DNA from: Bog-532 sp963824545
Lineage (GTDB): Bacteria; Actinomycetota; Actinomycetes; Streptosporangiales; Streptosporangiaceae
Reading direction: 5' to 3'
DNA length: 64,000 bases
Assembly (NCBI GenBank): GCA_963824545.1
Contig: CAWGPP010000009.1
Span: forward strand, 1 to 64,000
Shown: positions 33,952 to 43,770 of the stretch, one piece after another
Layout of the letters: every line of letters starts with the position of its first letter
Position numbering within the stretch: the stretch's first letter is position 1
Notes under the pieces: model-generated
What the model saw: the letters and a program-made list of their open reading frames with translations, nothing else
The model's database searches: none
What the model was told of the DNA's origin: nothing
Translations under genes and position numbers: made by a program

Positions 33952-35319
33952 ATGGCGCTGGCGCAAGTTTTCGAGACCATCGCGGGGCCCGACGCCCCGG
34001 TCGAGTTCGTCGCGTACGACGGCAGCCGCGCAGGCGCGGAGGACTCCCCGGTGCGCATCACGGTGCGATCCCCGGCCGCCGTGTCCTACCTGGCGCAGGC
34101 GCCCGGCGCCCTCGGCCTGGCCCGCGCCTACGTCTCCGGCCACCTCGACGTGGACGGGGACATTTACACCGCGCTGGCCCGGATGGCGAAGGCGCAGACG
34201 ATGAGCCTGGATCTGTCCGAGCGGCTCCGGCTGCTCCGTGAGCTGGGCGGTCCCCGCACCCTGCTCCCGCGTCTGGCGCCGCCGCCGCAGGAGGTGAACC
34301 CCGGCCGTCGGTGGCTCACCGGCCGGCTGCACTCCAAGGGCCGCGACGCCACCGCGATCTCACATCACTACGACGTGTCCAACCGGTTCTACGAATGGGT
34401 GCTGGGCCCGTCGATGGCGTACACCTGCGCCTGTTACCCGACTCAGGATGCCACCCTCGAAGAGGCGCAGGAATACAAGTTCGACCTCGTCGCGCGGAAG
34501 ATCGGCCTGCGCAGCGGCATGCGGCTGCTCGACGTCGGCTGCGGCTGGGGTGGCATGGTCATGCACGCGGCCCGCGAGTACGGCGTCCAGGCGCTCGGGG
34601 TCACGCTCTCGGCGCAGCAGGCGGCCTGGGCCCAGCAGGCGATCGAGAAGGCCGGCCTGTCCCGCCTGGCCGAGGTCCGTCACCTCGATTACCGGGACGT
34701 CCCGGAGACCGGCTTCAACGCGGTCAGCTCGATCGGGCTGACCGAGCACATCGGCGTGCAGCAGCTACCTGGCTATTTCGGGTTCCTGCTCGGCAAGCTC
34801 AGGCCGGAAGGACGCCTGCTCAACCACTGCATCACCCGGCCGGACAACAACGAGCCCGGCACCCGCAAGAGCGGCTTCATCAACCGCTACGTCTTCCCCG
34901 ACGGCGAGCTCGAAGGGCCTGGCTACCTGGTCTCCCGGATGAACGAGGCCGGCTTCGAGGTCCGGCACGAGGAAAATCTCCGCGAGCATTACGCCAGGAC
35001 GCTGGCGGCCTGGGGCGCGAACCTGGACGCGCACTGGAAGGAAGCCGTCGCCGAGGTCGGCCAGGGCACGGCCCGGGTGTGGCGCCTGTACATGGCCGGA
35101 TCGCGGCTCGGCTTCGACCGGAACCAGATCCAGCTGCACCAGGTCCTGGGCGTGAAACTGGCCAGTGACGGCACGTCCGGCATGCCGCTGCGGCCCAACT
35201 GGGAGTCCCGGCCATCCGCCCGGGACGCCGCCCCCGCCGGGAACGGGACGGCCGCCGGGAACGGTGCGGCGCCGGGCGGCGGGACGGTACCCCCGGCGCA
35301 CGACACCGCGCTCGCCTGA
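33952..35319 (+). CDS. bfaB: SAM-dependent fatty-acyl methyltransferase, CFA synthase-like (tuberculostearic acid type)
   Basis: The protein has 455 residues, a cyclopropane-fatty-acid-synthase relative. An N-terminal helical lipid domain is followed by GRDATAISHHYDVSNRFYEW, YTCACYPTQDATLEEAQEYK, the SAM loop LLDVGCGWGGMVMHAAREYG, SIGLTEHIG and a C-terminal MNEAGFEVRHEENLREHYART. With the preceding FAD-dependent reductase it matches the bfaA-bfaB (tmsA-tmsB) pair, in which this enzyme methylenates the delta-9 bond of oleoyl phospholipid at C10. The last 45 residues are a Gly/Ala/Pro-rich tail. It acts at the membrane. Confidence 0.85.
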   Translation: MALAQVFETIAGPDAPVEFVAYDGSRAGAEDSPVRITVRSPAAVSYLAQAPGALGLARAYVSGHLDVDGDIYTALARMAKAQTMSLDLSERLRLLRELGGPRTLLPRLAPPPQEVNPGRRWLTGRLHSKGRDATAISHHYDVSNRFYEWVLGPSMAYTCACYPTQDATLEEAQEYKFDLVARKIGLRSGMRLLDVGCGWGGMVMHAAREYGVQALGVTLSAQQAAWAQQAIEKAGLSRLAEVRHLDYRDVPETGFNAVSSIGLTEHIGVQQLPGYFGFLLGKLRPEGRLLNHCITRPDNNEPGTRKSGFINRYVFPDGELEGPGYLVSRMNEAGFEVRHEENLREHYARTLAAWGANLDAHWKEAVAEVGQGTARVWRLYMAGSRLGFDRNQIQLHQVLGVKLASDGTSGMPLRPNWESRPSARDAAPAGNGTAAGNGAAPGGGTVPPAHDTALA

Positions 35320-35335
35320 GTTCCGGGCGGTCCCC

Positions 35336-36121
35336 ATGCGGATAGCCGACCATATCGCGGCGCTGCGGGCCGAGGGCCCGCTGCTGGCCAGCGCGGCCGA
35401 GCGTGGCGGCCCGGACGCGCCGGTGCCGTCCTGCCCCGGCTGGCGGATGCGTGACCTGGTCCGGCACGTGAGCAACGTGCACCGCTGGGCCACCCGGTAC
35501 GTCATCGAGGAGCACCCGGTCTGGATGGACCAGCTGAGCGAGGACGACATGGTGCGTTCCGGGCCGGCCGATGACAAGGACCTGCCCGGCTGGTTCCTCG
35601 ACGGCCTCCAGCGCCTGGTCGCCGCGCTCGAGCACGCCGATCCCGGGATGACGTGCTGGACCTTCCTGCCCGCGGCGTCGCCGCTGGCTTTCTGGGCCCG
35701 GCGCCAGGCCCACGAGACCGCGATCCACCGCGTGGACGCCGAGCTGGCCGCGGGCGCCGGCCAGCTGGCCCCGTTCCCGCCTGGCCTGGCCGGCGACGGT
35801 GCCGACGAGCTGATCATGGGCTTCGCCCGCCGTCAGAGCAAGCGCGGGCTGCGCGCCGACCCGCCGTGCTGGCTGGCCATCCACGCGGGCCCCGGCTCCG
35901 GCGACTGGCTCGTCCGGATGGCCCCGGACTCGGCCGCGGTGGCCCGCGGGACGGTACCCGCCGATGATGCCCCGGAGGGGACAGGCTGCGAGCTAACGGG
36001 CCCGGCTGAGGCTCTCTACCTGATGCTGTGGAACCGGGGCGGGACCGGCGGCGTGGAGGTGCGCGGGGATCCCCGTGCTCTCGGCCTCTGGCGTGAGCAC
36101 GTGCACGTCCGCTGGACCTGA
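35336..36121 (+). CDS. Maleylpyruvate isomerase-type mycothiol-dependent enzyme
   Basis: The product has 261 residues from ATG 35336. It has the DinB-like/MDMPI four-helix N-terminal domain: CPGWRMRDLVRHVSNVHRWA with the metal-ligand His, and FWARRQAHETAIHRVDAELA with two more His. The C-terminal part (about 175-261) ends RGDPRALGLWREHVHVRW. Relatives use mycothiol, consistent with mshC 5 kb away. The reaction is unknown. The larger frame from 35165 overlaps the methyltransferase tail. Confidence 0.85.
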   Translation: MRIADHIAALRAEGPLLASAAERGGPDAPVPSCPGWRMRDLVRHVSNVHRWATRYVIEEHPVWMDQLSEDDMVRSGPADDKDLPGWFLDGLQRLVAALEHADPGMTCWTFLPAASPLAFWARRQAHETAIHRVDAELAAGAGQLAPFPPGLAGDGADELIMGFARRQSKRGLRADPPCWLAIHAGPGSGDWLVRMAPDSAAVARGTVPADDAPEGTGCELTGPAEALYLMLWNRGGTGGVEVRGDPRALGLWREHVHVRWT

Positions 36122-38520
36122 GCCTGGCCGCCGGGCCGTCTCCCGCATCCGCAGCCCGATCCACGCGATCACGGGATGGCCGCGCAGGTCGTAACCGCGG
36201 ATGTCCCAGACGTATTCACCGTCGCCTTCCGCCCCCGCCCCGCCGGCCGGAGCCGAGATCAGGTTGGCCTGCATTTCGGCCGCGCCCGGTACCTCAGCGC
36301 CGGTGACCGTCAGCAAATCGCAGCCGCCGGGCAGCAGCCTGCGACCCGGTACGCACGCCTGGGCCACCTGCAGCGCCGCGTCGTTCAGTCCCGGGCTGCC
36401 CAGCACCAGCTGGCTGGCCGGCCTCCGGCAGGTCCCCGAACCAGGGCTCCTCGTCACGCCCGCGGACGATCGCGCGGCAGGACCGCGGCCGTTTTCCGGA
36501 CACCAGCGCCACCCGGCGGAACCGTCCCGTCTGAAAGCACACCGGCCCGTACAGGTCTGCCCCGTCCACGATCTCCGCGCCGGTCCCGCGTACCATCCCG
36601 AAACCGTTTATCGCGGCGTGCGCCGCCGCCCCCGCCGCTCCCGGCTCACCCAGCCCGGCGAACATGGCCCGGGCGCATTCGGTCGGCTGATTACCCGGGC
36701 TGTCCCGCCGGACCCGGAGGATCGTCTCCACACCGTCTCCGCGCACCCGCGCCTCGACGCGCAGCACGACCCGGACCTCGTCCGTCATCTCGCCGGCCAG
36801 GGCCACGGGAGCGCTCAGCCGAACCCGCCTCGCGCTGCGCATCGCCCGGCCGGCGAGCGTGGAGGCGGCCTCCGCCATGGCCTCCAGGCCGATCGTCGCC
36901 GGCAGTACCGGCTGCCCGTCGACGAGGTAGTCGGCCAGGTACGGGTCGGTCCGGGCGGAGATACGCGTCTCGGCGACCAGCCCTGAGCCGGGGCGGAACA
37001 CGCTGACGGTTTCCAGGAACCGGCCCCGCCGTGGCACGGGCGCGTCCCGTGTGACCGGCGGCCCATCCGCGTCAGGCCCGGAACACGGACGGCCCGGCCC
37101 GCGCGCCGCCGCCCCGGCCCGTGCGTACGCCGGCTCCGCCCCCGCGTCCGCCGCCCCGGCCCGCGCGTCGGCCGCCGGATGCGGACCCCGCCGGACGGCC
37201 GGCCAGTCCCGCCAGATGTCCACCGGCTCGGCCAGCCCGGGACTCAGCAGGGCAATGTCTGGTATCGCACCGGCCGCCAGCAGCGCCGCGGCACACGCCG
37301 CCCCGGGATCACCGGCCGGGTCCCCGGCAGAGACATCCCGCGGCGGCACCCAGCCGCAAACCGGCGGCCGGGACGCCGCACGCGGCGGCCGCACGGGTGA
37401 GCGCCTCGCCGCCGCCGGCGACGACGATCAGGTCGGCGCCGTCCGAGGCCACCCGAATCGCGTCGCGGAAGCGGACCGGCGAGGTGAGCTGAGCGCACAG
37501 CAGCGCCGGGATGTCGTCGTCCGGCGTCAGTTCGCGCGCCGTCACCGTGGATACCAGCCGCCGCTGCGGCGGCCCGAACCGGACCTGGCTCAGCACGCCG
37601 CGCAGCGGCGCGGCGCACGGCGCCATCGCCGGCGTGTGCAGGGCGTGCGCGCCATCCAGCACGTCCGCGGTCACGCCCAGGGCGCTGGCTTGCCGGATCA
37701 GCTGGCGGACAGCCGGGACCGGGCCTGCCAGTACATGCGAGCGCGGCCCGTCATAGGCGGCGACCGCCAGCCCGCACGCGGCGGTCAGCGAGCGGGCCGC
37801 CGCCTCACCGGCGGCGACCCTGGCCATCGCGATACGCATGGCGCCCGTCCCGCGGCGCACCTCGCCGTGCTGGGCGAGCAGGCGCGCGGCTTCCGGCGCG
37901 GCCAGGCTGCCCGCCCATACCAGGCCGGCCAGCTCACCAAGGCCGTAGCCGACGGCGGCGGCCGGGCGGACGCCGAGGCCCGCCAGCCACTGCATCGCGC
38001 CGAGTGACCGGGCCAGGGCCATCGCCTCGCCGGCCGGGGTGGCCGCACTCCCGGGGACCGCGCCGCTGGCCGTCACGCCGCCGGGAAACACCAGGACGAC
38101 GCGGCCGCGGGCGCCGGACGACACGTGGACCCCGCCGTCGCTGACCATCGGGCCGCCGCCGCGCAGGCCGCGCACCAGGCGGGCCCCCCGTGTGGCCCGT
38201 TCAGCCAGCTCATCCCGGGTTCGCGCGGTCATGCTGACGCGGATCTCCCGGTCACCGCCAGCATTCGCCGGCCGGGCCCGGACGGCGCCACTCGCCAGAC
38301 GGCCAGCAATACCGCCCCGGGCCCCGGGCGGGTCGGCCGTGGCCATGTCGTGACCCAATTGGCACGCCAGGTTCCGCAGCTCATGAGGTGACATCCGCGG
38401 GGCAATCGACGCGATCCGTTCCAATGTGGCGGCAAGCCATTGCTGGTCGCAGCCGCGCAGCGCGAAAACACCCGTGAATACGGCTGGACGCGCGAACCCG
38501 GCGTCAACCCCAGTGGACAT
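36122..38520 (-). pseudogene. Decayed type I polyketide synthase (KS-AT linker, AT, DH)
   Basis: Read on the minus strand, the KS-AT linker (LERIASIAPRMSPHELRNLA) is followed by an acyltransferase domain in one frame. A shift near 37350 follows. The dehydratase N-half is next (DPYLADYLVDGQPVLPATIG). A second shift near 36440 leads to the dehydratase C-half (LVLGSPGLNDAALQVAQACV, then GEYVWDIRGYDLRGHPVIAW). The AT active site, usually G-H-S-x-G, is GYGLGELAG, so the catalytic Ser is lost. The dehydratase His (usually A-D-H) is Tyr. No ketosynthase or ACP remains. Frameshifts, domain loss and lost catalytic residues together make this a real pseudogene. Confidence 0.82.
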
Positions 38521-39213
38521 TATTCCCCGGAAGGCAGTGATCAGGCCCGGGCCTGCTGGCCCGGGCCACTGAGCGCGGTAAGGCTTCGCTGGAGCCGCCC
38601 GCCCCGGGCTCATCTGCCCGAGGCGGTGGTCATCCGCAGGTGCGGGGCGTGCGGGCACGTGGGCGATGGGTAAGCCGGGCATGATGCCTGACTTGCCGAT
38701 CGCCGCCAGCTGCGGCGGCCCCAGCCGACCCCACTGTATTGACCGTGAATATGCGCGGTCAAGGGCCATTAGATAGCGTGCCGATTCCCGGGATAATTTC
38801 ATTTCTGCGCCGCAATGTCCATTATGAATGGCGCATTGCGGCTTTTCCTGACATGCCAGCGCCACGGCGAGGAGGCCTGGGGGAGGCCCGGGGGAGGCCC
38901 GGCGGAGGCGCGGCGGAGGGTACAGTGGGGCAGCGCCGGGCCCGGGCGCACGCACGGCACCGGCGCCCCACCTGGCCTGGCCGCACCCAGCATCCGGCAT
39001 CCGGACGCGTACGCCGGCGCTCCTGTTCATGCGCTATCCTCGGCGCATGCGTGCCGTCCGGCTGCTCCTTATTTAGCCGCGCCGACCTCGAAGCTCCGTC
39101 GGCGTGGCTGCCCCGCGTGAGCGAGGGCCCTTTTCATTGCCAGGGGCGCCCCCATTGCATGGCCAGATGCACAATGACACGCATGCGGCCGGACTCAACA
39201 GTGTGAGGAAACG
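38521..39213. other. Intergenic region with purine-rich low-complexity tract
   Basis: No gene seen. The stretch 38868-38935 repeats GGAGGC-type units. The upstream end may hold further PKS debris. The leuS promoter should lie within the last 200 bases, where a GC-rich inverted repeat around 39100-39160 is possible but no T-box landmark was recognised. Confidence 0.4.
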
Positions 39214-41718
39214 ATGACAGCGGCGGACAGCGCCGAGGCGGCGCAGCGCTACGACCCACGCGAGATCCAGGGAAAATGGCAGGCTCGCTGGGCGGAACTG
39301 GATCCATTCCGCGCGAGCGACGATCCGGCGGACACCCGCGAGCGCGCGTACCTCCTGGACATGTTTCCCTACCCGTCCGGTGACCTGCACATGGGGCACG
39401 CCGAGGCGTACGCGATCGGCAACGCCGTCGCGCGGTCCTGGTTTCAGCAGGGCAAGAATGTGCTGCACCCGATCGGCTGGGACGCCTTCGGCCTGCCCGC
39501 CGAGAACGCGGCGATCCGCAACAACGCGCACCCCGCAGACTGGACGTACGCGAATATCGAGACCCAGGCGGAATCCTTCCGCCGGTACGCGGTGTCGTTC
39601 GACTGGTCCCGCCGGCTGCAGACCTGCGATCCGGAGTACTACCGCTGGAACCAGTGGCTGTTCCTTCGGTTCTACGAGCGCGAACTGGCCTACCGCAAGG
39701 ACGGCTACGTCAACTGGTGCCCGAAGGACCAGACCGTCCTGGCTAACGAGCAGGTCATCAACGGCCGCTGCGAGCGCTGCGGTACCGAAGTCGTCCGGCG
39801 GACGCTGACCCAGTGGTACTTCAGGATCACCTCCTACGCCGACCGGCTGCTGGCCGACGCCGCCGACCTCGAGGGGAACTGGCCGGAGCGCGTCCTGCTC
39901 ATGCAGCGCAACTGGATCGGCCGGTCCGAGGGCGCCGAAGTGCAGTTCGCCATCGAGGGCCGCGACGAGCCGGTGACGGTCTTCACCACCCGTCCCGACA
40001 CGCTGTACGGCGCGACGTTCTTCGTGGTGGCCGCGGACTCGCCGCTGGCCGAGGAGCTGTGCACGCCCGGCCGCGTGGCGGAACTGCGCCGCTACGTGGC
40101 CGAGGTCCGCAAGCTGACGGACATCGAACGGCAGGCCACCGGCCGCGAGAAGACCGGCGTCTTCCTGGGCGTGCACGCGGTCAACCCCGTCAACGACGAA
40201 CTGATCCCCGTCTGGGCGGCCGACTACGTGCTGCCCGACTACGGAACCGGCGCGATCATGGCGGTTCCCGCGCACGACCAGCGCGACCTGGACTTCGCCC
40301 GCGCTCACGGGCTGCCGGTCGGCGTCGTGGTGGCCACCGATCAGCCTGACCCGGGCGAGACGGGCGTGGCCACGCCGGGCGACGGCAAGCTGGTCAATTC
40401 CGGCCCGCTGGACGGGCTCGGCAAGACCGAGGCGATCGCGGCGATCATTTCGATCCTGGCCGAAAAGGGCCTGGGCCACGCCGCCGTGAACTACCGGCTG
40501 CGCGACTGGCTGGTCTCCCGGCAGCGCTTCTGGGGCACGCCGATCCCGATCATTCACTGCCCGTCCTGCGGGGAGGTCCCGGTCCCCGAGGAGGACCTGC
40601 CGGTCGTCCTGCCGGACCTGCGTGGGCAGGACCTTGCCCCCAGGGGCGTATCGCCCCTGGCCGCCGCCGCCGACTGGGTGAACGTGGAGTGCCCCAAGTG
40701 CGGCGGCCCGGCCAAGCGCGACACCGACACCATGGACACGTTCGTCGACTCATCCTGGTATTTCCTGCGGTACTGCTCACCTGCCTACACGAACGGCCCG
40801 TTCGATCCGGCCGACGTTCGCCGCTGGGCGCCGATCGACCTGTACGTCGGCGGTGTCGAGCACGCCATCCTGCACCTGCTCTACAGCCGGTTCTTCGTGA
40901 AGGTCCTGCACGACATGGGCATGACCGACTTCCGCGAGCCGTTCACCCGGCTGCTGAACCAGGGCCAGGTCATCAACGGCGGCAAGGCGATGTCCAAGTC
41001 GCTGGGCAACGGCGTCGACCTGGGCCAGCAGCTGGCCGCGCATGGAGTCGACGCGATCCGGCTCACCATGATCTTCGCCAGCCCGCCGGAGGACGACATC
41101 GACTGGGCTGACGTGCGGCCCGAGGCGATGGTCAAGTTCCTCGGCCGGGTCTGGCGGATCGCCGCCGACGTGGCGGCGGCCGGGCCAGCCGCGGCCCTGC
41201 CGGGATCAGCGGGGCCATCCGGCGGGCACATCGCCCTCCGCCGGGTCACGCACCACACCATCGAGGATGTCACCCGGCTGGTCGAGGCGCACCGGCTGAA
41301 CGTGGCCGTAGCCCGGCTGATGGAGCTGGTGACCGCCGCGCGCCGGGCCATCGACTCCGGCCCGGGCGCCGCTGACCCGGCGGTCCGTGAGGCGGCCGGT
41401 GTCCTGGCGGTGCTGCTGTCGCTGTTCGCCCCGTACACGGCCGAGGAATGCTGGGAGCTGCTGGGCCAGGAGCCTTCGGTCGCCAAGGCCGGATGGCCGG
41501 CCGCCGATCCCGCGCTGCTCGTCACCGAGTCGGTCACCTGCGTTATCCAGGTGAACGGGAAGCTCCGGGACCGGATCGAGGTGTCACCGGACATCAGCGA
41601 GGACGAACTGCGGGAAATCGCCCTGGCCGCCCCCGGCGTGCTGCGGGCGCTGGCCGGCCAGTCCATCCGGAAGGTCATCGTCCGCGCGCCCAAGCTGGTC
41701 AACGTCGTCGCTGGCTGA
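39214..41718 (+). CDS. leuS: Leucyl-tRNA synthetase
   Basis: The protein has 834 residues, full length. It charges tRNA-Leu with leucine. The HIGH-equivalent motif is FPYPSGDLHMGHAEAYAIGN near residues 51-70, followed by NVLHPIGWDAFGLPAENAA. The CP1 editing domain shows TTRPDTLYGATF and GTGAIMAVPAHDQRDLDFA. The zinc-like insert has two C-x-x-C pairs. RDWLVSRQRFWGTPIPI and the MDTFVDSSWYFLRY tryptophan motif follow, then the KAMSKSLGNGVD catalytic loop and an anticodon-binding domain ending in VNGKLRDRIEV. It is transcribed alone. Confidence 0.97.
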   Translation: MTAADSAEAAQRYDPREIQGKWQARWAELDPFRASDDPADTRERAYLLDMFPYPSGDLHMGHAEAYAIGNAVARSWFQQGKNVLHPIGWDAFGLPAENAAIRNNAHPADWTYANIETQAESFRRYAVSFDWSRRLQTCDPEYYRWNQWLFLRFYERELAYRKDGYVNWCPKDQTVLANEQVINGRCERCGTEVVRRTLTQWYFRITSYADRLLADAADLEGNWPERVLLMQRNWIGRSEGAEVQFAIEGRDEPVTVFTTRPDTLYGATFFVVAADSPLAEELCTPGRVAELRRYVAEVRKLTDIERQATGREKTGVFLGVHAVNPVNDELIPVWAADYVLPDYGTGAIMAVPAHDQRDLDFARAHGLPVGVVVATDQPDPGETGVATPGDGKLVNSGPLDGLGKTEAIAAIISILAEKGLGHAAVNYRLRDWLVSRQRFWGTPIPIIHCPSCGEVPVPEEDLPVVLPDLRGQDLAPRGVSPLAAAADWVNVECPKCGGPAKRDTDTMDTFVDSSWYFLRYCSPAYTNGPFDPADVRRWAPIDLYVGGVEHAILHLLYSRFFVKVLHDMGMTDFREPFTRLLNQGQVINGGKAMSKSLGNGVDLGQQLAAHGVDAIRLTMIFASPPEDDIDWADVRPEAMVKFLGRVWRIAADVAAAGPAAALPGSAGPSGGHIALRRVTHHTIEDVTRLVEAHRLNVAVARLMELVTAARRAIDSGPGAADPAVREAAGVLAVLLSLFAPYTAEECWELLGQEPSVAKAGWPAADPALLVTESVTCVIQVNGKLRDRIEVSPDISEDELREIALAAPGVLRALAGQSIRKVIVRAPKLVNVVAG

Positions 41719-41856
41719 GGCCTCGGCTCCTCCGCCGCGTCCCCGCCCGGCTGGCGGCCCGTCGCGGCCATGGCCGGACGCGGCGGGACACTCCGACCCC
41801 GCGGGCGCGTGCCCGGCCAGCGTCCGGGCCCGGCTGCCCGCGGGTGCCGCGGCTCC

Positions 41857-42690
41857 CTAGACGCGCCTGAGGACCGCCACGACCTTGCCGAGGATCGTGG
41901 CCTCATCGCCCAGGATCGGGGCGTACAGCGGGTTGTGCGGAATCAGCCAGACGTGGCCGTCGCTCTTCTTGAACGTCTTGACGGTCGCCTCGCCTTCGGC
42001 CCCCTCCCCCTCGACCATGGCCGCGACGATCTCACCGTTCTCCGCGTTCGGCTGGGACCGGACCACCACCCAGTCCCCGTCGGTGATCGCGGCGTTGATC
42101 ATCGAGTCACCGCTCACCTTGAGCAGGAAGTGCTCTCCCTCACCGACTAGCTGCTTCGGCAACGGGAAAACGTCCTCCACACGCTGCTCGGCCAGCACGG
42201 GACCACCGGCGGCGATCCGGCCGACCAGGGGAACGTACGCCGCTTCCTGCGACGGAATGTCAAAGGTGCCGGGCGGGGCCTCCGGGATCTCGTCCTCGTC
42301 CTGTTCGAATTCGGGACGGACGGCCGGATGCCCGGGAAGGCGTACCTCCACCGTCCGCGGGCGGCCGGCATCCCGGTGCAGATAGCCCTTCGCCTGCAGC
42401 GTCGAAAGCTGGTACGAGACGCTCGACGTGCTTGTCAGCCCGACCGCTTCGCCAATTTCCCGCATTGAGGGCGGATAGCCGCGCTTTTGCACGGAATCGC
42501 GGATTACCTGCAGCACCTTGCGCTGCCGCCAGGTGAGCACGTGACCGGGCTCCGGCTTGTCCGGCGTCACCGTAACAACGGGCGGGACGCTGCCCTTTGG
42601 CTTTCGCCCTGGTTTTCCCTTGGCGCGGGGAGCGTCGCCGACGGCCCCGGCTACTCCCTCTGCGGCGTTATCCGTACTGCCGTTGTCCAT
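41857..42690 (-). CDS. lexA: LexA SOS repressor
   Basis: The product has 277 residues from ATG 42690, with a 40-residue Gly/Pro/Lys-rich N-terminal extension as in other actinobacteria. The winged HTH reads LTWRQRKVLQVIRDSVQKRG and PSMREIGEAVGLTSTSSVSY. The self-cleavage site is Ala-Gly in VGRIAAGGPV. The catalytic Ser is in KVSGDSMINAAI and the Lys in EATVKTFKKSDG. A LexA box lies 65 bp upstream, so it is autoregulated. Confidence 0.97.
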   Translation of the reverse strand: MDNGSTDNAAEGVAGAVGDAPRAKGKPGRKPKGSVPPVVTVTPDKPEPGHVLTWRQRKVLQVIRDSVQKRGYPPSMREIGEAVGLTSTSSVSYQLSTLQAKGYLHRDAGRPRTVEVRLPGHPAVRPEFEQDEDEIPEAPPGTFDIPSQEAAYVPLVGRIAAGGPVLAEQRVEDVFPLPKQLVGEGEHFLLKVSGDSMINAAITDGDWVVVRSQPNAENGEIVAAMVEGEGAEGEATVKTFKKSDGHVWLIPHNPLYAPILGDEATILGKVVAVLRRV

Positions 42691-42755
42691 CAGACGACCT
42701 TCCAATCCGGTTAATCCCTATCTGCTGCCGAGGGTAGCCGCTGCGCTTCGCGATC

Positions 42756-42771
42756 TCAAACATCTGTTCGA
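42756..42771. promoter_or_regulatory. LexA (SOS) box upstream of lexA
   Basis: TCAAACATCTGTTCGA is a 16-bp near-palindrome, one change from the TCGAAC-N4-GTTCGA pattern of actinobacterial LexA boxes. It lies 65 bp before the lexA start, fitting negative autoregulation. Confidence 0.85.
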
Positions 42772-42820
42772 CGTGTCGCCAAAATGTCAGACCCGCCCGG
42801 TACAAAGATGTCGTAGGTTC

Positions 42821-42872
42821 GTTCGATCGAACAGGTATACGATCGAACAGCAGCATTCGAATGAACGTTTGA
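42821..42872. promoter_or_regulatory. Second SOS-type box and palindrome in the divergent promoter
   Basis: GTTCGATCGAAC (42821-42832) is a perfect 12-bp palindrome. TCGAATGAACGTTTGA (42857-42872) matches the LexA-box layout with two changes. Both lie between lexA and the divergent LysM protein and suggest the latter is also SOS-induced. Confidence 0.7.
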
Positions 42873-43019
42873 TGAGGAGGTCGGCATGAGTGCTCTGCCC
42901 GCAGAGGTGCCGCCGTCGGGGGCCGTCCCAGCCACAACAGACACCGGGCCGCGGGGGCGGTCCCGGACAGGCGGTGCCCAGGCGCGGCTCTCGGTCCATC
43001 CGCTGTTCCCCAGCAAGAG

Positions 43020-43517
43020 GTGGCTCCTGCCCGACGGGGACTGCATTTTCCCGGGCGGCGGAGGCCGTTTCTCTGGCCAGGCCGCCCCTCCCGCCCGGCG
43101 GCCCGCAGTGCTCCGCGGCCCGCAGATGCCCAGCGGCGGCCGGACGCCCAGCGGCCGGCCCGCCTTGCGACGGCGGTCGGCCGTCCGATGCTGGCCGGCC
43201 ATGTCGCCGCGAGTGTCGCGCCGCGCCGGCTGCGGCTGACCAGGCGGGGCCGGATCGTCGTGGCCATCCTGGCCGTGCTGGCGGTCTGTGGACTGTTCGT
43301 CGCGGGAGCCAGCACGGCCCAGGCGAGCGGCCCCGCGTCGGCGCACGGCAGCGCCGCGCAGGTGATCGTCCAGCCCGGCGACACGCTGTGGTCGATCGCG
43401 CAGAGCGCCGACCCGAACGCCGACGCGCGGGCCATCGTGCAGCAGATCCTGCAGGCCAACCGGCTCACGGACCCGAACATCACGGCCGGCCAGCGGCTGT
43501 GGGTGCCACGCGGCTGA
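43020..43517 (+). CDS. LysM domain membrane protein, SOS cell-division-inhibitor type
   Basis: The frame has 165 residues from GTG 43020. An arginine- and proline-rich N-terminus is followed by one transmembrane helix (IVVAILAVLAVCGLFVAGA near 79-97) and a LysM domain, with QVIVQPGDTLWSIAQSADPN and then NRLTDPNITAGQRLWVPRG. Proteins of this layout, divergent from lexA, include Bacillus YneA and mycobacterial Rv2719c, which halt division during DNA damage. The start is unclear. An upstream ATG at 42886, right after the SOS box and an AGGAGG, opens a different frame; the natural N-terminus may begin there and be joined by a frameshift. Confidence 0.75.
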   Translation: MAPARRGLHFPGRRRPFLWPGRPSRPAARSAPRPADAQRRPDAQRPARLATAVGRPMLAGHVAASVAPRRLRLTRRGRIVVAILAVLAVCGLFVAGASTAQASGPASAHGSAAQVIVQPGDTLWSIAQSADPNADARAIVQQILQANRLTDPNITAGQRLWVPRG

Positions 43518-43679
43518 GACCCGGGCGGCGCGGCCCGGGCCACAGCCGCAGATAGCGGCCGATACCGCCGGCGGCACGTGACACGCCGGCCGGGGTGCGA
43601 GTGCCCCTGTGTGGCCGGCGGTTTCAGGACGCACTGGTTTGACACTTGCGACGAGCGGCCGGGTGGTCTACCGTAACCA

Positions 43680-43721
43680 CAACATCTAGTAGTTACACGG
43701 ATGTGTTTCATCCAGTACTAG
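43680..43721. promoter_or_regulatory. Pair of NrdR boxes upstream of nrdR-nrdJ
   Basis: CAACATCTAG (43680-43689) fits the core of the NrdR consensus CwAtATaTwG, and CCAGTACTAG (43712-43721) is a weaker second copy. Start-to-start spacing is 32 bp, three helical turns, the typical arrangement for cooperative NrdR binding. A TTGACA at 43639-43644 may be the -35 element. Confidence 0.75.
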
Positions 43722-43770
43722 TGGGTTCCGGGCGGCAACGGACTGACTGGCCGGCGAGGAGGGTGGTCGC

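Noticed and set aside
38521..39030. N-terminal extension of the PKS remnant
   Set aside because: The frame is open but the sequence is Gly/Pro/Arg-rich with no ketosynthase motif, so it was not included in the pseudogene.
39000..39213. Possible T-box leader before leuS
   Set aside because: No T-box consensus, specifier loop or terminator/antiterminator pair could be recognised by eye.
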